The translations under genes were made by a program, and so were the position numbers. The notes under the pieces are model-generated. The model was not told the DNA's origin and searched no databases. It saw only the letters and a list, made by a program, of their open reading frames with translations. A stretch of DNA of 64,000 nucleotides from Gammaproteobacteria bacterium (GTDB lineage: Bacteria > Pseudomonadota > Gammaproteobacteria > Ga0077536): NCBI GenBank assembly GCA_016209015.1, contig JACQWY010000018.1:140831-204830 (forward strand), read 5' to 3'. Shown in pieces: positions 16,900-25,601 of this stretch (the first letter of the stretch is position 1; each line of letters starts with the position of its first letter).

Positions 16900-18147
16900 T
16901 CAAACCGCCATCGCCCGTTCGACTTTCACGATTGCGTTGACGGCGTCGCGCACCTCGCGGTCGCCGTAGTGCTCGTTCACGTACACCGCGAAGCTCTGAT
17001 CGCGGATCGCCCGCGCGTTCGGCGTGTCGAAGCCGTCCGCGAGATGGGGTTTGATCCACGGCCAGTCCGCGACCACGTACTCGTAGTGCGGATTGAGCCC
17101 GATCCCTTCGGCGATCACGGCCTCGGCGAACTCGCGCTTCGTGCAGCGGAGCTTCGCGCTGTCCACGATCACCGGGAAGACGAACGGCGAATCGGCCGGC
17201 GAGTAGGCATAGGGCCGGCAGAGCTTCGACTGCTCCTTGAGATGAAAAGCGAACTCCGAGACGAAGGACAGCCGACCGACGATCGTCGCGTTGAGGCGCT
17301 TCAGCGAGGCGATGCCGATCGCGCAGGAGATCTCGTCCGTGTGCAGGTTCAGCGCCGGGAACAGGAAGCCGTTCGGATTGCGATCGTCGAAGCCCGGGAG
17401 CCAGCTCGGCTTGCCGCGATCGGCGTGCGCGAGCGCGCGGCGGAAGAGCTCCAGATCGCGCGAGTAGACGACGCCGCCGCAGGCGCCCGTGATGTGCGCC
17501 TTGCGGTACATCGTCGAGAACGCCGCGATGTCGCCGTAGCTGCCGACGAACTGGCCGCCGAGCTTCGCGCCGTGCGCCTGGCTGCAGTCCTCCACGACGC
17601 GGATGCCGTGGCGGCGCGCGACGGGCATGATGCCGGCGATGTCGCAGGCCTGGCCGATCGAATGCACGATGACCGCGCCTACGGTCTCGGGCGTGATGCG
17701 CGCCTCGAACTCGGCGGCGCCCGTGTTGTAGCTGCCCGGCCGGCTGTCGATGAGACGGGGCTTCAAGCCGTTGAGGATGATCGCGCTCAGCGTGCCGGGA
17801 TCGGTGATCGGCGAGACGAGCACCTCGCCGCCCTTCGGCAGCTCGAGTGCGGCGATCGCGACGTAGAGCGCGGCCGTCCCCGTCGCGACCGCGTCCGCAT
17901 AGCCGCCGCTCAGGGTGTCGACGAAGGCCTCCGTGTAGCGCTTCTCGAAATGGCCCTGGTAGCCGGGATCGGCGTTGCGCTCGCGATAGTAGGCGACGAC
18001 CTCGTCGATCATCGCGACCTCGGCCTCGCCGAAAGCCTGGCGCGCGGGCAGCGGATCCGGGCGCACCTTCGGGCCGCCGCGCACGGCGAGCTCGGCCTTG
18101 CGGGCGGCTTCGTCGTCGGCGTCGTCGATCTGTCGATAGCCAGACAT
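16900..18147 (-). CDS. DegT/DnrJ/EryC1/StrS-family PLP-dependent sugar aminotransferase
   Basis: A 415-residue PLP enzyme. The N-terminal half has GTAALYVAIAALELPKGGEV, the fold's usual cofactor-phosphate motif near 100, and VVEDCSQAHGA near 195 carries the aspartate that contacts the pyridine nitrogen. The lysine that should form the internal aldimine is in AFSTMYRKAHITGACGG near 222-236, a variant of the usual SFxxxKxxxxGEGG motif. It aminates a keto-sugar nucleotide using glutamate. Its start shares one base with the stop of the nucleotidyltransferase gene (TGATG). It is followed immediately by the acyltransferase, making an amination plus N-acylation pair. The keto-sugar would come from one of the SDR or alcohol dehydrogenase genes upstream. 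Confidence 0.9.
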   Translation of the reverse strand: MSGYRQIDDADDEAARKAELAVRGGPKVRPDPLPARQAFGEAEVAMIDEVVAYYRERNADPGYQGHFEKRYTEAFVDTLSGGYADAVATGTAALYVAIAALELPKGGEVLVSPITDPGTLSAIILNGLKPRLIDSRPGSYNTGAAEFEARITPETVGAVIVHSIGQACDIAGIMPVARRHGIRVVEDCSQAHGAKLGGQFVGSYGDIAAFSTMYRKAHITGACGGVVYSRDLELFRRALAHADRGKPSWLPGFDDRNPNGFLFPALNLHTDEISCAIGIASLKRLNATIVGRLSFVSEFAFHLKEQSKLCRPYAYSPADSPFVFPVIVDSAKLRCTKREFAEAVIAEGIGLNPHYEYVVADWPWIKPHLADGFDTPNARAIRDQSFAVYVNEHYGDREVRDAVNAIVKVERAMAV

Positions 18148-18884
18148 CAGCGTCCTCCGGCCGCCCGCAACACCGCGGGTGCCGTCGCAGGGAATTCGCG
18201 CTCCGCGGCGGCGAGGCTCTCGAGCGTGCCGATGTCGCGGTGATAGAGCGCGTTGTGATACGTGCACATGCGGCCGAGGTAATGCGGCAGCACCTCGGTG
18301 CTTAGATCGACGATCTCGCGGCCCAGGCCCGCGATGAACGCGACGACCTCGGGCTCGAAGAGGTAGACCGCGGCGTTCGCGCGCGTGCCGGGCGGGTTCG
18401 CGACTTTCTCGTGGAACGCGACGACCCGGCCGGATTCGTCCTCTTCGACGATGCCGCAGCTCTGCGGAACGTCGGTGTCGAACGTCATCATGGTGATCGC
18501 CGTGCCTGCCGGCCGCCCCCGATGGCGGGCGAGGAAGGCCGTCGCGTCGAAGAGCGTGAGATTGTCCGCGTGCGCGACGAGGAAGGGCTCGTCGCCGAAG
18601 AACGCGCGGTTCTTCAATACCGTGCCGCCGGTGCCGAGCAGCACATCCTCGTGGACGAGCTCGACGCGCTCGCGCCACGGCGACGTCGCGACGAACGCGC
18701 GCACCGGCTCCGGCAGGTAATGCGTGTTGACGAGCGCGCGCTCGACCGCGTCCGGCGCGAACAGCAGCTCGAACCACCAGCCGAGCAGCGGCCGGCCGCG
18801 GATCTCGACGAGGCATTTCGGCACGCGCTCGGTGAGCGGCCGCAGCCGCGTCCCGAAACCGGCGGCGAGCAGCAGCGCCTTCAC
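18147..18884 (-). CDS. Sugar-1-phosphate nucleotidyltransferase
   Basis: A 245-residue GT-A-like nucleotidyltransferase. LLAAGFGTRLRPLT at residues 4-17 is the NTP-binding signature, PKCLVEIRGRPLL follows at 21-33, and DNLTLFD near 105 is the metal/sugar-binding site. Size and motif set match the HddC/mannose-1-phosphate guanylyltransferase type rather than the longer hexamer-forming GlgC group. It sits directly after the reversed HldE-like gene (ATGA overlap) and before the aminotransferase. The likely role is to activate a sugar-1-phosphate, possibly a heptose-1-phosphate, as an NDP-sugar. Whether the base is G, C or another cannot be told by eye. Confidence 0.87.
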   Translation of the reverse strand: MKALLLAAGFGTRLRPLTERVPKCLVEIRGRPLLGWWFELLFAPDAVERALVNTHYLPEPVRAFVATSPWRERVELVHEDVLLGTGGTVLKNRAFFGDEPFLVAHADNLTLFDATAFLARHRGRPAGTAITMMTFDTDVPQSCGIVEEDESGRVVAFHEKVANPPGTRANAAVYLFEPEVVAFIAGLGREIVDLSTEVLPHYLGRMCTYHNALYHRDIGTLESLAAAEREFPATAPAVLRAAGGR

Positions 18885-20380
18885 GCGCGGAGCTCCGCGA
18901 TCAGCTCTTCACTGGTGAGCGGCGTATTGCCGACGCGCCCGACCTGGCAGGCCGCGGCCACGGAGCCGAGATACGCGCTCCGCCAGATGTCGCCCTCGAT
19001 CGCGAGCGCCATCGAGGCGCAGGTCAGCAGCGAATCGCCCGCGCCCGAGACGTCCTTCGGCGCGCCGTTGAACGCCGGCAGGCGGTCCGTGCGGAAGCAG
19101 CCGGTCTTGTCCGGCGCATGGATGAGCAGGCCCTCCGCGCCGAGCGTGACGAGCACGCGCTCCGCCGCGGCCTTCAGGCGCAGCGCTTCGGCGAGACCGA
19201 CGAGGCCCGCGCTGAAATCGCGCACCGACAGGCGCGCCTCGTGCTCCGTCGGCGTGAGCAGCCGCATGCCCTTGAAGCGCGACACGTCGCCGACCTGCGA
19301 GGACGACTGGCTGTCCGCGACCATCATCACGTCGTGGCGATTCGCGACCGCACAGATGCGATCGACGAGGAGCTGCGGCAGGCAGCCGTAGGTGAAGTCC
19401 GAGAAGATGACGAGATTCGCCTGCTCGACGTCGCCCGCGATGCGCTCGAAGAGCTCGTCCGCCTGATCGTTGCTGATCGCGTGCTGGCGCAGATGGCTCA
19501 CGCGCAGCAGCGTCTTGCCGTTCGCGCGGTAGCGCTGCTTGAGCGTGGTCGGACGGCTGTCGTCGGTCAGGAACTGGTGATCGACGCCGTAGCCGCGCAG
19601 CGTGTCGGCCGCGAACTGCGCCGTCTCGTCCTGGCCCGTGACGCCGAAATAGCTGACCTTGGCGCCGAGACCGCGCGCGTGCGCCGCGACGATGCCGGCG
19701 CCGCCGATGAACAGATCGCGCTTGATCGGCGTGACGACGATCGTCGGATCCTCCTGCGACATGCCGAGCGCTTCGCAGTTGATGTACTCGTCGACGATCA
19801 GATCCCCGATGACCACCACGCGCAGCTCCGAGAGCCGGCGCACGAGGCCCACGAGATCGTTGAAGTCGAAGCCGTGGCGTTGCGGGAAATCCGCGGGCTT
19901 CATGATGCTCGAGAAGTTCGTCTCGAGCAGCTCGCGCTGCAGGAGATCGAGCGAGGAGAAGCGGATCTCGCCCGAGCTGAAGAGCAGCTTGCCGTCGTAG
20001 GCCTCGACCGCCGCGAGCTCGGGGTTGAACGTCGTCTCGTGCTCCTTGCCCTTCACGACGACCGCGGGCTCGAGCATCGCGATGAAGTCCTCGGGCAGGG
20101 AATGCATGATGAACGCGTAATCGACCACGCCGATCGAGCGCACGCCCTCGAGACGCAGCTCCGCCGGCAGCAGCGCGCCGCCGGCCGCGTCGGGCAGGAC
20201 ACCGACGACGACGAAATCGCCGCAGTCCGCGGCGAAGTTCAGGAGTCGCAGATGCCCCGGGTGGACGAGGTTGAAATTGCCCGAGACGAACACGACGCGA
20301 TCCTGGCCGGCGCGGCGGCGGATCTCCTCGACGACGTCCGCATCGGATGCGGCCGGGGTGAAATACTCTGCCGGTTTCAT
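18881..20380 (-). CDS. HldE-like bifunctional protein with reversed domain order (nucleotidyltransferase then PfkB kinase)
   Basis: A 499-residue fusion. Residues about 27-165 are a cytidylyltransferase-fold domain with VSGNFNLVHPGHLRLL (HxGH at HPGH, near 41-44) and VVKGKEHE near 108. Residues about 175-499 are a PfkB/ribokinase-fold kinase with VVIGDLIVDEYI, FIGGAGIVAAHARGLGA and the anion-hole motif DVSGAGDSLL near 448-457. These are the two domains of HldE/RfaE, which phosphorylates heptose-7-phosphate at C1 and adenylylates heptose-1-phosphate. In HldE the kinase comes first; here the order is swapped and the transferase lacks the usual ISSTK-type loop. Substrate is therefore probably a heptose phosphate or a related sugar; donor nucleotide is open. 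It is cytoplasmic, within the heptose-like gene block. Confidence 0.85.
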   Translation of the reverse strand: MKPAEYFTPAASDADVVEEIRRRAGQDRVVFVSGNFNLVHPGHLRLLNFAADCGDFVVVGVLPDAAGGALLPAELRLEGVRSIGVVDYAFIMHSLPEDFIAMLEPAVVVKGKEHETTFNPELAAVEAYDGKLLFSSGEIRFSSLDLLQRELLETNFSSIMKPADFPQRHGFDFNDLVGLVRRLSELRVVVIGDLIVDEYINCEALGMSQEDPTIVVTPIKRDLFIGGAGIVAAHARGLGAKVSYFGVTGQDETAQFAADTLRGYGVDHQFLTDDSRPTTLKQRYRANGKTLLRVSHLRQHAISNDQADELFERIAGDVEQANLVIFSDFTYGCLPQLLVDRICAVANRHDVMMVADSQSSSQVGDVSRFKGMRLLTPTEHEARLSVRDFSAGLVGLAEALRLKAAAERVLVTLGAEGLLIHAPDKTGCFRTDRLPAFNGAPKDVSGAGDSLLTCASMALAIEGDIWRSAYLGSVAAACQVGRVGNTPLTSEELIAELRA

Positions 20381-20410
20381 ACCCTTCCCTCCATGCTCAT
20401 GGCCGCGGCC

Positions 20411-21463
20411 TCAGTCCATCCTGACCAGGCAACGGCCGCTGATGCTGCCGTCGCGCACGCCGGCGATGCCGGCGTTGACGTCCGCGAGCGGCACGCGCTC
20501 TGTGATGAGATTCGCGAGCTTGATGCGCCCGGCCTTCAGGAGCGCGGCATAGCGCGGGATGTCCTCCTGCGGAATCGCCTCGCCGCCGTGCGAGCCGGAC
20601 AGCCGTTTGCCGAAGTGCAGCGGCAACGTGTAGAGCGTGCTGTTCGCGCCCTTCTTCGGCACGCCGACGAGGATGACGCGGCCCTGCGCCTTCGCGAGCT
20701 CGTAGCCCATCTCGATGATCGCGGGCACCCCCGTGTTGTCGATGAAGCAGTCGACGCCGCCCCCGCCCAGGATTTCCGCGATCGCGGCCTTCGCGTCGAC
20801 GTCGCGGCTGTTGATGCAATGCGTGGCGCCGAGCTCGCGGGCGAGCGCGAGCTTGTTGTCGTGGAGATCGACCGCGATGACGGGATACGCCGAGACGAGC
20901 GCCGCGGCCTGCACGATGTTGAGTCCGACCCCGCCTGCGCCGAACACGACCACCGACTCGCCGATCGTCAGCTTCGCGTTGTTGACGACGACGCCGAAGC
21001 CCGTCGTCACCGCGCAGCCGAACAGCGCCGCGACTTCGAGATCGCTGTCCGCCGGGATGCACGTCAGGCGGTTCTCCGCGACGATCGCGTGATCGTTGAA
21101 CGTCGTCACCCAGCCCGCATTCACGCGCCTGCCGTCCCAGGTGTAGTGCGGCGGCCGGGCCTCGATGCCGAGGCTCTTCCGCCAGTGGAGCACGACCTTG
21201 TCGTCCGGCTGCACCTGCGTGACGCCGGGGCCGATCGCGAGCACCGTGCCCGAGCCTTCGTGGCCGAGCAGATGCGGCAGGAATTTGTCCGGACCCTTCG
21301 CGCCGTCGATCTCGCCGAGCTGCGAGCCGCAGATGCCGCTGTAGTGGATTTTCACCAGTACCTGGCCGACGTCGAGCGTCTTCGGCAGCTCGACGCGCGC
21401 GACCACGAGCGGCTGGCGCTGCTCGACGAGGATGGCGGCCTGCATGGATGTCGGGAGCGTCAT
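20411..21463 (-). CDS. Zinc-type medium-chain alcohol dehydrogenase
   Basis: A 350-residue MDR oxidoreductase. Catalytic-zinc ligands are visible as Cys in SGICGSQ near 45 and GHEGSG near 68-73. The cofactor fold has VFGAGGVGLNIV near 175. The lobe that normally carries the four-cysteine structural zinc reads HWRKSLGIEARPPHYTW and has none, so this is a structural-zinc-free subfamily, like several polyol or acyl-side dehydrogenases. It may oxidise or reduce a sugar hydroxyl feeding the aminotransferase. Neighbours are the HldE-like gene 30 bases downstream and the methyltransferase 10 bases upstream. Substrate is unknown. Confidence 0.87.
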   Translation of the reverse strand: MTLPTSMQAAILVEQRQPLVVARVELPKTLDVGQVLVKIHYSGICGSQLGEIDGAKGPDKFLPHLLGHEGSGTVLAIGPGVTQVQPDDKVVLHWRKSLGIEARPPHYTWDGRRVNAGWVTTFNDHAIVAENRLTCIPADSDLEVAALFGCAVTTGFGVVVNNAKLTIGESVVVFGAGGVGLNIVQAAALVSAYPVIAVDLHDNKLALARELGATHCINSRDVDAKAAIAEILGGGGVDCFIDNTGVPAIIEMGYELAKAQGRVILVGVPKKGANSTLYTLPLHFGKRLSGSHGGEAIPQEDIPRYAALLKAGRIKLANLITERVPLADVNAGIAGVRDGSISGRCLVRMD

Positions 21464-21473
21464 GGTCCCTCTC

Positions 21474-22145
21474 CTATTCGAAAAAGATGAACGAGTGGTC
21501 GCCGGTGTAGCCGGTCTGCTCGAACCACCACGCCCATTCCTCGGGCGTGTTGAACGCCTCGCACGTCACCTGCCAGTACAGCAGGTTCGTCTTCTCGACC
21601 TCGTTGCGGTAGGACTCGACGCAGAGATACTTCGGGCCTTTGCCGACGCGCTGCATTTCGCGGAGCGCGCGGTCGAGGTCGTAGCAGTGCAGGTTGTGCA
21701 GCGTGTTCAGGGAGTACACGAAATCGAAATGCCCGTCGGGCCAGGGCAGCTCGGTCGCGCTGCCGAGCGTCGTGCGATCCTTGATCTCCTCCTTCGCGTT
21801 CTCGAGCGCGTAGGCCGAGACGTCGATGCCGTAGATCTCGATCCCGGGCACGACCTTCGTGAAGTCGAACATCAGGAAGCCCTTGCCGCAGCCGACGTCG
21901 AGCACCTTGTCGCCCGCCTTCAGGCCGTAGTGGTCCGCCATCGCCTTCGCGACCTTCTCCCAGCGTCCTTCCATGTAGCGATAGCCGCCGTAGTTGATGC
22001 GCCGATCGCCGTCCCAGTAGTCGTAGGCCCACTGCTTCGCGAGCTCCGCGGCCTTCGCCTTCGGATACTCGGGATCGTTCACGCGCGCGAGGTAGTCGCG
22101 CTGCGTGCTCTTGTGAACGACGGACATGAAGTCGATGTAAGCCAT
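21474..22145 (-). CDS. Class I SAM-dependent methyltransferase
   Basis: A 223-residue cytoplasmic methyltransferase. SAM motif I is VLDVGCGKGFLM near 85-96, the acidic end of beta-2 is IYGIDVSAYALENAK near 115, and motif post-I/II is FDFVYSLNTLHNL near 150. The start at 22145 (MAYIDFMSVVHKST) is preferred because the longer in-frame extension overlaps the kinase gene. It is probably an O- or C-methyltransferase for the locus' unusual sugar, given that it lies between a kinase-like gene and a sugar dehydrogenase. It has no membrane segment. The exact position methylated cannot be inferred. Confidence 0.87.
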   Translation of the reverse strand: MAYIDFMSVVHKSTQRDYLARVNDPEYPKAKAAELAKQWAYDYWDGDRRINYGGYRYMEGRWEKVAKAMADHYGLKAGDKVLDVGCGKGFLMFDFTKVVPGIEIYGIDVSAYALENAKEEIKDRTTLGSATELPWPDGHFDFVYSLNTLHNLHCYDLDRALREMQRVGKGPKYLCVESYRNEVEKTNLLYWQVTCEAFNTPEEWAWWFEQTGYTGDHSFIFFE

Positions 22146-22149
22146 GAGG

Positions 22150-23157
22150 TCACCAGAGTCGTTGAATGAGTTCGAACGCGCGCTCCGCTTTCGCGAGCTG
22201 CGCGGCCTGCCGCGCGGCGGTGTCGGACGCGGGATCGGCGAAACGCCGGCGCGCCGCGGCCTCGGGCAGGAATTCGTTGAGCATGATGCAGCACCATTTG
22301 AGCGCAAACGCGGGCTCGAGCAGCGCGGCGCGGAATTCGAGCGCGCGCGCGTCGGACACGATGCCGAGCAGCGCGTCGAGGAACCTCCCGCGATGGGCGC
22401 GATCGACCGGCACCGCGGGCTGGCTGAAGAAATCGCCGAGCGTCTTCGCCGGATCGTCCCAGCCCGCGTACTCGAAATCGATGAACGCGAGCGTGCCGTC
22501 GGCGCGGCGCAGCGCGTTGTGGAAACCGAAGTCTGAAGGCGAGAGGCAGCGATCGGCCGTCGCAATCGGCACTGCAGCGTCGTGGCCCGCGGCGGCGGCG
22601 CGCGCGAGCATCTCGGCGCGGCGGCGCGTCCAGTCCGCGGCGAGCACGTCTGCGAAGCGGATCGCCGCGGCGTGCACGGCGCTCTCCTCGGCGAGGCGGC
22701 CGAGGCGCGCGATCCGGCCATCCACGCTTGCGAGGTGATCGGCAATCGAGAAGCAGCCCTCGGAGGCGACCGGCAAGGCGGCGGCGCGCGCGGCGCGATC
22801 CGCCGGGTTCAGCGCGCCCAGGAAATCCGCGGCGGCGGCGACGTCCGCGGCCGTGACCGCGCCCGGCGGCACTTTCTCGCCAGCGACGAATTCGTAGAGC
22901 GCGAGATGCGACTCCGCAGCGCGCGACAGCGGCCGCGGGACGCAGGCGATGCCGAGTCCGGCCGCATAGCTCAGGAACGACCACTCGGCGTGCAGGCGAT
23001 CGCGCGTGTCGCTCGGGTGGTGGTAGTAGCTCTTCGCGATGTAGCTCGCGCCGTCCGCGGCCGTAACGCGGAACACGCGGTTGTTGCCGCTCACCGCGCA
23101 GGGCGCGATGTCGAGCGCGCGCCCGCCGCCCGGCACGAGCTCGGCGATGCGGGCCAT
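22150..23157 (-). CDS. Aminoglycoside phosphotransferase/choline kinase-fold small-molecule kinase
   Basis: A 335-residue kinase of the APH/choline kinase fold. The catalytic loop is PSDFGFHNAL near 210 (the usual H-x-D-x-x-x-x-N appears as S-D-F-G-F-H-N) and the metal-binding IDFEYAGWDDPAKTLGDF follows near 230. Start: ATG at 23157 shares one base with the stop of the HAD gene (TGATG); an alternative ATG at 23178 adds seven residues. In glycan loci, members phosphorylate sugars or amino alcohols before nucleotidyl activation. Here it would complement the HldE-like kinase and the sugar-1-phosphate nucleotidyltransferase. A resistance role is unlikely from context. Confidence 0.82.
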   Translation of the reverse strand: MARIAELVPGGGRALDIAPCAVSGNNRVFRVTAADGASYIAKSYYHHPSDTRDRLHAEWSFLSYAAGLGIACVPRPLSRAAESHLALYEFVAGEKVPPGAVTAADVAAAADFLGALNPADRAARAAALPVASEGCFSIADHLASVDGRIARLGRLAEESAVHAAAIRFADVLAADWTRRRAEMLARAAAAGHDAAVPIATADRCLSPSDFGFHNALRRADGTLAFIDFEYAGWDDPAKTLGDFFSQPAVPVDRAHRGRFLDALLGIVSDARALEFRAALLEPAFALKWCCIMLNEFLPEAAARRRFADPASDTAARQAAQLAKAERAFELIQRLW

Positions 23158-23783
23158 CACGGCTTCAGATCCGTCCATCGCCCGCACATCCAGGTCTGTA
23201 GCTCGTCCCAGCCCGCGATCGCCGCCAGACCATTTGCTGCCGCCGCGTGATGACGGTCGGGATCGAAGAGCAGCGCCGTCGTGCCGGCCGGGAAGCTCTG
23301 CGCTTCGAGGATTTCCGGCAGATCGTCGAGGAACAGATCGCAGCCGATCGCGCCGATGCGCGCGAGCTTCTCCTCCTTCGTCAATTCGAAGAAGACCGAC
23401 GGCGGCGCGATCAGCGGCGCGCCCGCCGCGACGAGATGATGCCGGACCCAGGCGCGGGCCGCGGCATGCAGATCGTATTGCGGCCCGAGGAACGGATGCT
23501 TCGTCTTGTGGCTCACGATCGCGAGACCGAGGCCCGCGCCGCGCGCCCAGGCCATGAACTCGAGCGCGCCCGGATAGGCGACGGCCTCGTCCATGCGCGC
23601 CCCGTACACATAGCCCTGCATCTCGGTCCAAACTTCCTCCCGGCCGATCGCCCGCAGATGATTGCGCACCGCGATCTTCGTGACGGGCAGGTCCGCCGGA
23701 ATCACGCCCTGCTCGAGCGCGACCTTATGGAACAGCCCATCGTAGTTCACGATGGTGTTGTCGAAGTCGAGACCGAGCCGCAC
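23157..23783 (-). CDS. HAD-superfamily phosphatase
   Basis: A 208-residue HAD hydrolase. Motif I is LDFDNTIVNYDG at residues 4-15, with two aspartates for nucleophile and acid/base; motif II is LAIVSHKTK near 88; motif III/IV with the lysine and acidic pair is DLFLDDLPEI near 155-165. It is not the typical GmhB sequence (which has a Cys3His zinc site), but a phosphatase acting on a sugar bisphosphate would fit between the kinase genes and transketolase pair. It begins nine bases after the transketolase C-terminal subunit. It is cytoplasmic with no signal sequence. Confidence 0.83.
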   Translation of the reverse strand: MRLGLDFDNTIVNYDGLFHKVALEQGVIPADLPVTKIAVRNHLRAIGREEVWTEMQGYVYGARMDEAVAYPGALEFMAWARGAGLGLAIVSHKTKHPFLGPQYDLHAAARAWVRHHLVAAGAPLIAPPSVFFELTKEEKLARIGAIGCDLFLDDLPEILEAQSFPAGTTALLFDPDRHHAAAANGLAAIAGWDELQTWMCGRWTDLKP

Positions 23784-23792
23784 GACGGAAGC

Positions 23793-24746
23793 TCAGCGCG
23801 CGCTCGCGACGGTGCGGCGGCCACCGGTGCCGCTCTCGGCGAGGACGCGCGAGACGACGTTCTCCGCGGTCAGGCCGAAGAGCCGGCGCGCGTATTCCTG
23901 CGAGCCGATTTCATGCATGAACGCATCGTCCGTGCCGAACGCGAGCAGGCGGGCCGCATTACCGCCGCGCGCCGCGAGCCATTCCGCCACGCTGCCGCCG
24001 AAACCGCCGAGGCGGCTGTGCTCCTCGAGCGTGACGACGAGCGGATAGCGCGTGAAAACTTCCTCGAGGCGCGCGCCGTCGAGGGGCTTCACGGTGTGGA
24101 AGCTCTCGACGCGCGCCGAGACGCCGGCCTGGCCGAGCGCGTCCGCGGCGTCGAGCGCGACGGAGATCATGTTGCCGGTGCTGAGCAGCGCGACGTCCGC
24201 GCCGTCGCGAACGGTGATCGCGCGGCCGATCGCGAAGTCCGGCGGCGTCTGGTGGATGATGGGCTCGCCCTTCTTGCCGATGCGCATGTAGACGGGGCCG
24301 TCGTGCTTCAGCGCGGCACGCAGGCCCGCCCGGAGCTCGACCGCATCGCAGGGGCACAGCACCGTCATCTCCGGCAGCACGCGCAAGAGCGCGATGTCTT
24401 CGCAGGAGTGATGCGTCGGGCCGAGCTCGGCATACGAGAGGCCGGCACCCGTGCCGACGATGATCACCGGCGCGCGGTGATAGCAGGCGTCGACGCGGAT
24501 CTGCTCGAGGCAGCGCGTGGTCGTGAACGGCGTGATGGTGTAGACGACGGGACGCAGGCCCGAGAGCGCCATGCCGGCCGCCATGCTCATCATGTTCGCC
24601 TCGGCGACGCCGCAGTTGAAGAAGCGCTTCTCGTCGCCCGCCTTGAACTTGTCGAACAGCTTGTTGCCGATGTCGCCCGAGAGCAGGCAGACGCGCGGGT
24701 CTTCCGCACCCAGTTTCGTGATCTCGTCGGCGAATGCGTTTCTCAT
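23793..24746 (-). CDS. Transketolase C-terminal subunit
   Basis: A 317-residue protein equivalent to the pyrimidine-binding and C-terminal domains of transketolase. FFNCGVAEANMMSMAAGMAL near 42-61 carries the glutamate that activates the thiamin N1', and YAELGPTHHSCEDIALLR near 120 is the family's aspartate/histidine substrate segment. The ATG at 24746 overlaps the stop of the N-terminal subunit by four bases, so the two halves are made as a coupled pair. Together they transfer two-carbon ketol units between sugar phosphates. Inside a glycan locus next to a GmhA-like gene, sedoheptulose-7-phosphate supply is the natural guess. Confidence 0.9.
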   Translation of the reverse strand: MRNAFADEITKLGAEDPRVCLLSGDIGNKLFDKFKAGDEKRFFNCGVAEANMMSMAAGMALSGLRPVVYTITPFTTTRCLEQIRVDACYHRAPVIIVGTGAGLSYAELGPTHHSCEDIALLRVLPEMTVLCPCDAVELRAGLRAALKHDGPVYMRIGKKGEPIIHQTPPDFAIGRAITVRDGADVALLSTGNMISVALDAADALGQAGVSARVESFHTVKPLDGARLEEVFTRYPLVVTLEEHSRLGGFGGSVAEWLAARGGNAARLLAFGTDDAFMHEIGSQEYARRLFGLTAENVVSRVLAESGTGGRRTVASAR

Positions 24747-25588
24747 GCCGCCACCCCCAGCTCGCGCTTGGCCGCGACGACCTCGTCGGCCGACGGGATC
24801 CGGTAATGCCAGTTGTTGTCGTCCTCCATGAAGGACACGCCCTTGCCCTTGACGGTGTGGGCGATGATCGCGCGCGGCTTGCCGCTGTGCGGCCGCGTGA
24901 GCGCGCCGAGCACGGCCTCGACGTCGTGGCCGTCGACTTCGACCGCGTCCCAGCCGAACGCACGCCACTTCTCGGCGAGCGGATCGAGCGCCATCACTTC
25001 CGCGCTGCGGCCCGTCGCCTGCCACTTGTTGAAGTCGACGACGATCGTCACGCGATCGAGCTTCTGGGCCGCGGCGAACATCGCGCCCTCCCAGATCGAG
25101 CCCTCGTTGCATTCCCCATCGGAGAGCAGCGCGTAGACGTGGTAGTCCTCACCGCGGATGCGCGCGGCGAGCGCCATGCCGAGCCCCATCGGGAAGCCGT
25201 GGCCGAGCGAGCCCGTCGCGGCCTCGATGCCGGCGAGCTTGTCCGGGGTCGGCGGATGCTCGGCGAAGAGACTGCCGTCCTCGCCGTAGGTGTCGAGCAT
25301 GCTCTCAGGATAGAAGCCCTTCAGCGCGAGCACCTGGAACAGCGCAGGCGCGCCGTGGCCCTTGCTGAGAATGAATCGATCGCGATCCGCGGCGCGCGGC
25401 TGTGCGGGGTCGATGCGCAGCACGCCGTAGTAGATCGCAACGAGGATGTCGACGCACGAGAGGCAGGAACCGAGGTGCGGGGTCTGCGTCTTGTGCGAGG
25501 TTTCGATGATCCGCGCGCGGATCTCCGCGGCGAGCTCGCGGAGCCGGGCGGGGTTCGGGGCGTCGATGGCGCTGGCCATGGGCTTCAC
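24743..25588 (-). CDS. Transketolase N-terminal subunit
   Basis: A 281-residue thiamin-diphosphate-binding subunit. GHGAPALFQ near 92 and the magnesium/ThDP motif GDGECNEGSIWEGAMFA near 153-168 (here SDGECNEGSIWE) plus VDFNKWQ near 185 are characteristic. SLGHGFPMGLGMALAARI is the conserved loop around 125. The partner C-terminal subunit follows with an ATGA overlap. Split transketolases of about 280+315 residues occur in archaea, firmicutes and in a few secondary metabolic or glycan loci; housekeeping proteobacterial TktA is a single 660-residue chain. This suggests a dedicated paralogue rather than the central enzyme. An ATG at 25579 is an alternative start. Confidence 0.9.
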   Translation of the reverse strand: MKPMASAIDAPNPARLRELAAEIRARIIETSHKTQTPHLGSCLSCVDILVAIYYGVLRIDPAQPRAADRDRFILSKGHGAPALFQVLALKGFYPESMLDTYGEDGSLFAEHPPTPDKLAGIEAATGSLGHGFPMGLGMALAARIRGEDYHVYALLSDGECNEGSIWEGAMFAAAQKLDRVTIVVDFNKWQATGRSAEVMALDPLAEKWRAFGWDAVEVDGHDVEAVLGALTRPHSGKPRAIIAHTVKGKGVSFMEDDNNWHYRIPSADEVVAAKRELGVAA

Positions 25589-25601
25589 TCCTGGGGTCCG
25601 T

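Noticed and set aside
20411..21463. Class III/formaldehyde dehydrogenase
   Set aside because: The structural-zinc cysteine quartet is absent and the gene lies within the sugar pathway.
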